The notes beneath the pieces were generated by a model. That model did not search any database. It saw only the letters and a program-made list of their open reading frames with translations, and was not told where the DNA came from. The translations under genes were made by a program, and so were the position numbers. From Leptothoe spongobia TAU-MAC 1115 (GTDB lineage: Bacteria > Cyanobacteriota > Cyanobacteriia > Phormidesmidales > Phormidesmidaceae), in the NCBI RefSeq assembly GCF_018739885.1, contig NZ_JADOES010000038.1, positions 1 through 53,095 of the forward strand: a stretch of 53,095 bases of DNA. Direction: 5' to 3'. The first letter of the stretch is position 1. Each line of letters opens with the position of its first letter. This document shows, in pieces, positions 49,949 to 53,095 of the stretch.

Positions 49949-50542
49949 CTAGGATTGCAACACCTGTTCTTTACCAGTTGCTGCAGCTTCAGCCACCTCT
50001 CTTTCTTTATCCAAGCGACGCTTACGAGCATAGAGTTGGATCGTCGCCAAAAATGAAATGGTCAACGCCACAATCAGCCACGTGGTAGCCCCCGTAGGAA
50101 ACTGCCCCTTGAAAATCACCAGCATGACAATGATTACAAGCAACAGCGTCGGCCCTTCATTAAACAAACGCAGGGTTTTACTGTTCCACTTACACTCGCC
50201 CGCTTCTAGCTGCTTGATCATGCGACCGCAGTAAAAGTGATAGAACAACAACAACCCGACAAACCCTAGCTTGGCATGCATCCAGCCCTGGTGTAGGTAG
50301 TCAGGCATGGTATATAACAGCCCAGCAGCCATGACCACCGTCAACACCATGGCCGGTGTTGTAATGATGTTGTACAACCGCTTTTCCATGATGGTGTACT
50401 GCTTTTTCAGAATGCTCTGGGCGGGTTCTATCTCCATCTCCGCTTCCACGTGATAGATAAACAACCGCGCCAGATAAAAAAGACCTGCAAACCAGGCTAC
50501 AACACCAAAAATATGGAATGACTTAAACCAGTAATAGGCCAT
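49949..50542 (-). CDS. hemJ: Protoporphyrinogen oxidase HemJ
   Basis: A 197-residue, four-helix membrane protein of the HemJ family (Slr1790 in Synechocystis), which oxidises protoporphyrinogen IX to protoporphyrin IX for heme and chlorophyll synthesis. The family start YYWFKSFHIFGVVAWFAGLF, with His at the heme-binding site, is present. Further conserved pieces are YNIITTPAMVLTVVMAAGLL, WMHAKLGFVGLLLFYHFYCG and LRLFNEGPTLLLVIIVMLVI. A charged tail of about 25 residues follows. It uses the oxygen-independent, heme-dependent route in most cyanobacteria. It is divergent from menB. Confidence 0.95.
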   Translation of the reverse strand: MAYYWFKSFHIFGVVAWFAGLFYLARLFIYHVEAEMEIEPAQSILKKQYTIMEKRLYNIITTPAMVLTVVMAAGLLYTMPDYLHQGWMHAKLGFVGLLLFYHFYCGRMIKQLEAGECKWNSKTLRLFNEGPTLLLVIIVMLVIFKGQFPTGATTWLIVALTISFLATIQLYARKRRLDKEREVAEAAATGKEQVLQS

Positions 50543-50717
50543 GGAATTTAACAGTTGGACTAAGACTTAATTTTTCTATGACGACTATTCTCCCGTAGAT
50601 GCAAAGCTTTTGACTGGGTCCAGGGTGTTTTGTAACAGCCTTGTAATGATTGGCCGGACTCAACCCAACTGACATAATGTCTCTTGCATTCCATTCAAAC
50701 TTTTCAGCGGACACACT

Positions 50718-51551
50718 ATGCAAGTCGATTGGCAACCGGTCAAAACCTACGAAGACATCTTTTATCACAAGGCCAATGGCATCGCGAAAATCACTATCAA
50801 TCGGCCCCACAAACGCAATGCCTTTCGTCCCAAAACCGTATTTGAACTGTACGAGGCCTTTTGCGATGCCCGCGAAGACACATCCATCGGCGTCGTACTG
50901 CTGACTGGGGCGGGTCCCCATACGGATGGGAAGTATGCCTTCTGTGCTGGTGGCGACCAGAGTGTGCGTGGGAAGGCGGGTTATGTCGGCGATGATGGCA
51001 TTCCCCGATTGAACGTCCTCGATCTACAGCGACTGATTCGGTCCATGCCGAAGGTGGTAATTGCCCTGGTGGCAGGCTATGCCATCGGTGGTGGTCACGT
51101 GCTGCATCTAATTTGCGATCTGACCATTGCTGCTGACAATGCGATCTTTGGTCAGACGGGGCCTAAAGTAGGCAGCTTTGATGGTGGCTTTGGAGCTAGC
51201 TATCTCGCCCGCATTGTGGGTCAGAAAAAAGCGAGAGAAATCTGGTTTCTCTGTCGACAGTACGACGCTCAACAGGCGATGGATATGGGCCTAGTGAACC
51301 ATATTGTCCCCATCAATCAGCTTGAAGCGGAAGGGATCCAATGGGCTCAGGAAGTCTTACAAAAGAGTCCTACAGCTATTCGTTGCCTCAAGTCAGCCTT
51401 TAATGCCGACTGCGATGGTCAGGCTGGATTGCAAGAGCTAGCAGGCAATGCGACTTTGCTTTACTACCTCACTGAGGAAGGTGCGGAGGGTAAACAGGCA
51501 TTCTTAGAAAAGCGTCCGCCGGACTTTAGCCAGTATCCTTGGCTGCCTTAG
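50718..51551 (+). CDS. menB: 1,4-dihydroxy-2-naphthoyl-CoA synthase
   Basis: A 277-residue crotonase-fold enzyme closing the naphthoquinone ring from o-succinylbenzoyl-CoA in phylloquinone synthesis; phylloquinone is the A1 carrier bound by PsaA and PsaB. The N-terminal ITINRPHKRNAFRPKTV, the oxyanion-hole segment FCAGGDQSVRGKAGYVGDDG and the catalytic-loop region AIGGGHVLHLICDLTIAAD are all standard. GQTGPKVGSFDGGFGASYLA binds the CoA and the CO2/bicarbonate cofactor. The C-terminus PPDFSQYPWLP is the family end. It is divergent from hemJ with a 175-bp gap. Confidence 0.96.
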   Translation: MQVDWQPVKTYEDIFYHKANGIAKITINRPHKRNAFRPKTVFELYEAFCDAREDTSIGVVLLTGAGPHTDGKYAFCAGGDQSVRGKAGYVGDDGIPRLNVLDLQRLIRSMPKVVIALVAGYAIGGGHVLHLICDLTIAADNAIFGQTGPKVGSFDGGFGASYLARIVGQKKAREIWFLCRQYDAQQAMDMGLVNHIVPINQLEAEGIQWAQEVLQKSPTAIRCLKSAFNADCDGQAGLQELAGNATLLYYLTEEGAEGKQAFLEKRPPDFSQYPWLP

Positions 51552-51588
51552 CCCGACTGACACTAGCTCAACAGCTTTTCAATTGATA

Positions 51589-52950
51589 TTAGGAAACTAC
51601 TAAATCCTTTACCGGTTCAGATGCTGACTGAGCACTGAGCTCATCGAGTACAGCCACTAACTCTCGCTCAAAGACAACCTGGGCACGATTTGTACGTCCT
51701 CCCACATAGAGCTGATCGCCATCCTGCAACGCCCAAACTTGAGAGTGAGAAATGTAGCTCATTACCACTCCCAACATCAGCAAACCAAATCCCAAATAAA
51801 CAATGGGTACACCTGGATCAGATTTAATCTGCAGTCCAGTACTACCAATGAGCTCAGCAACGGATAGAGTCACCCCATTTACATCCACCGACATACCCGC
51901 TCGCACAGTGGAAAGAAGCTCACCTTTCTCACTGTAAACCACCATAGTACCCTGGAGGTCTTTGGCTATCAGCGATACTCCCGTGCTCATGTCCGGCTTT
52001 GTCGGCACCCAAGTGCCCCAGAGTTTACCGCCATCCCCAGTATCAATCGCCGCCATAGGAAACTGCAAAATGGGACTATTGTTGACTTTCACTCGTACCC
52101 CGGCAATAGACCAATCAGCCTGATACATGGTGACATTGCGATAGCGCAGCGGCTCATTTACCCATACAGTTTTACGCTTGACTTCATCACCCTGGTCATC
52201 CAGGACCGACAGATCTGAGTAAAATTGCTCTACCCGCCCCTCGGGACTGTAGTCAATCCAAAATCGGTTGACCTTAACTGACCAGTCTTTGGGAATTTGG
52301 GGACCGGCCCAAGGGCCAGCATCAAAAACATTTTGCACGGTAAAGGTATTGCCACTGGGTACCATTTCCTGGGCAAAGAACCCAGTCATGGCACCGTACA
52401 TGGCTCCCAAAAGAATAATCAGCATACTGGCATGAACCAAAATGGGACCGATCCGCCCTGACAACCCTTTATGGGCATAGAGCATGGTGCCATCTTTGTG
52501 GAAGGTTTTGTAGCGCTTACCTGCCAATAATTCAGTGAGCTGATCAATGGAACCCTTACTAATCTGGGTGCTCAGGGCCATTTTCCCAAACTGGCGAGGC
52601 TTACTGTAGAAATTCCAGGTGCGGGAAAACCATCGTAGGGCCGTAATCTGTCGGGTAAAGGTGCAGGCGGTCAGACTACTGCCAAACAGAATTAACAGTG
52701 ACAGATACCACCAAGTACGATAAACATGGTCCAAACCTGCTGTAAGTAAAACTTTCCAGCTGAGAAAACCGAATAGGGCTGGCTCCTCGGGATAGTTCTG
52801 CTGATAAAAGTCTAATCCTTGCCCCTGCTCAATGACTGTGCCCAGGATGCTGAACACGGCGATGACTAGCAATAGAACAATTGCCAGCCGGAGGTCAGCC
52901 AGAAGTGGAATCAGGTCCTTTTTGAAATAGCGTTTGACAGCAAGCAGCAT
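51589..52950 (-). CDS. ccs1: Cytochrome c biogenesis protein Ccs1 (ResB)
   Basis: A 453-residue membrane protein of system II cytochrome c maturation, working with CcsA to carry heme to apocytochrome at the lumenal side of the thylakoid or at the periplasm. Three N-terminal helices appear at residues 20-40 (LRLAIVLLLVIAVFSILGTV), around 80-100 (WWYLSLLILFGSSLTACTF), and near 165-185 (PILVHASMLIILLGAMYGAM), the last holding the conserved His. A large lumenal beta domain (residues 195-395) contains NRFWIDYSPEGRVEQFYSDL and NEPLRYRNVTMYQADWSIAG. A last helix lies near 400-420 (VYLGFGLLMLGVVMSYISHS). CcsA is not in the window. Confidence 0.93.
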   Translation of the reverse strand: MLLAVKRYFKKDLIPLLADLRLAIVLLLVIAVFSILGTVIEQGQGLDFYQQNYPEEPALFGFLSWKVLLTAGLDHVYRTWWYLSLLILFGSSLTACTFTRQITALRWFSRTWNFYSKPRQFGKMALSTQISKGSIDQLTELLAGKRYKTFHKDGTMLYAHKGLSGRIGPILVHASMLIILLGAMYGAMTGFFAQEMVPSGNTFTVQNVFDAGPWAGPQIPKDWSVKVNRFWIDYSPEGRVEQFYSDLSVLDDQGDEVKRKTVWVNEPLRYRNVTMYQADWSIAGVRVKVNNSPILQFPMAAIDTGDGGKLWGTWVPTKPDMSTGVSLIAKDLQGTMVVYSEKGELLSTVRAGMSVDVNGVTLSVAELIGSTGLQIKSDPGVPIVYLGFGLLMLGVVMSYISHSQVWALQDGDQLYVGGRTNRAQVVFERELVAVLDELSAQSASEPVKDLVVS

Positions 52951-53095
52951 AGCAACCGGAGAAAGTCTTTATTGAGAAAATTTATTTTTGGGAAAAATAT
53001 AGAAATGTAGGGTGGGCAGTGCCTGGGATGTTGGCTAAGCCTCTTTTACAATAGTGAAAGTTCATGCATTATAACTGTAAGCAGTTCGATTCCAA
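52951..53095. other. Right-hand flank with no recognised gene
   Basis: It must contain the ccs1 promoter on the minus strand. I see no gene or tRNA in the remaining 145 bases. Confidence 0.5.

Noticed and set aside
53080..53095. GTTCGATTCC at the right edge as a tRNA T-arm
   Set aside because: The flanking bases do not form a five-pair T-stem and no acceptor or anticodon arm is seen before the edge.

Overview
The window is chromosomal DNA from an oxygenic, probably salt-tolerant (marine or brackish) cyanobacterium. It carries psaA and psaB, two phycobilin lyases (CpcT and a CpeS/CpcS-type protein), a high-light-inducible protein, an Slr1790-type HemJ, MenB, Ccs1/ResB, many cyanobacteria-restricted small proteins, frequent HIP1 octamers (GCGATCGC), and a complete core for making and recycling the compatible solute glucosylglycerol. 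Genus cannot be fixed from this sequence alone.

Layout. 1-6.6 kb is an accessory region: visibly AT-rich at its left end, with an ADP-ribosyltransferase-like protein, a helical companion and a membrane-tethered degenerate receiver protein in one direction, two tandem Xre-type regulators in the other, several decayed or truncated genes (one with an in-frame stop, one truncated PD-(D/E)XK nuclease), and a tandem set of three small paralogous proteins around a Cys-rich Pro/Ile/Val core, two of them under 60 residues. 6.8-9.4 kb holds asnS and two small cyanobacterial genes separated by a 19-bp tandem mini-hairpin repeat. 9.4-13.9 kb is the photosystem I operon psaA-psaB.

14.5-26.1 kb is the osmolyte block: a repeat-tailed lipoprotein, then gpsA, glpD and ggpS on the minus strand and gghA, a small conserved gene and glpK on the plus strand. 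GpsA supplies glycerol-3-phosphate, GgpS condenses it with ADP-glucose, GghA hydrolyses glucosylglycerol, and GlpK and GlpD return the glycerol to metabolism. The phosphatase GgpP/StpA and the uptake transporter are not in the window. 26-28.6 kb has two divergent Uma2 proteins and a 0.9-kb non-coding stretch full of repeats and hairpins.

28.7-53 kb is mostly housekeeping: pepA, a lytic transglycosylase, a RodZ-like protein, tatC, rsmG, an ECF-like ATPase, DUF3531, cpcT and a CpeS-type lyase (divergent), an SPFH-GYF protein paired with a zinc-ribbon membrane protein (recalling Bacillus YdjI/YdjG), a HliP missed by length cut-offs, an orphan ABC ATPase, a protein built of LPxxRP repeats, tmRNA (ssrA), a CHAT-TM-TPR protein, gamma-glutamyltransferase, hemJ, menB and ccs1.

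The least explained signals are the accessory trio at 0.17-2.6 kb, the tandem small Cys-core proteins at 5.4-6.5 kb, and a dispersed ~60-bp hairpin element present five times (20.8, 24.3, 28.6, 30.4 and 36.7 kb), always between genes.
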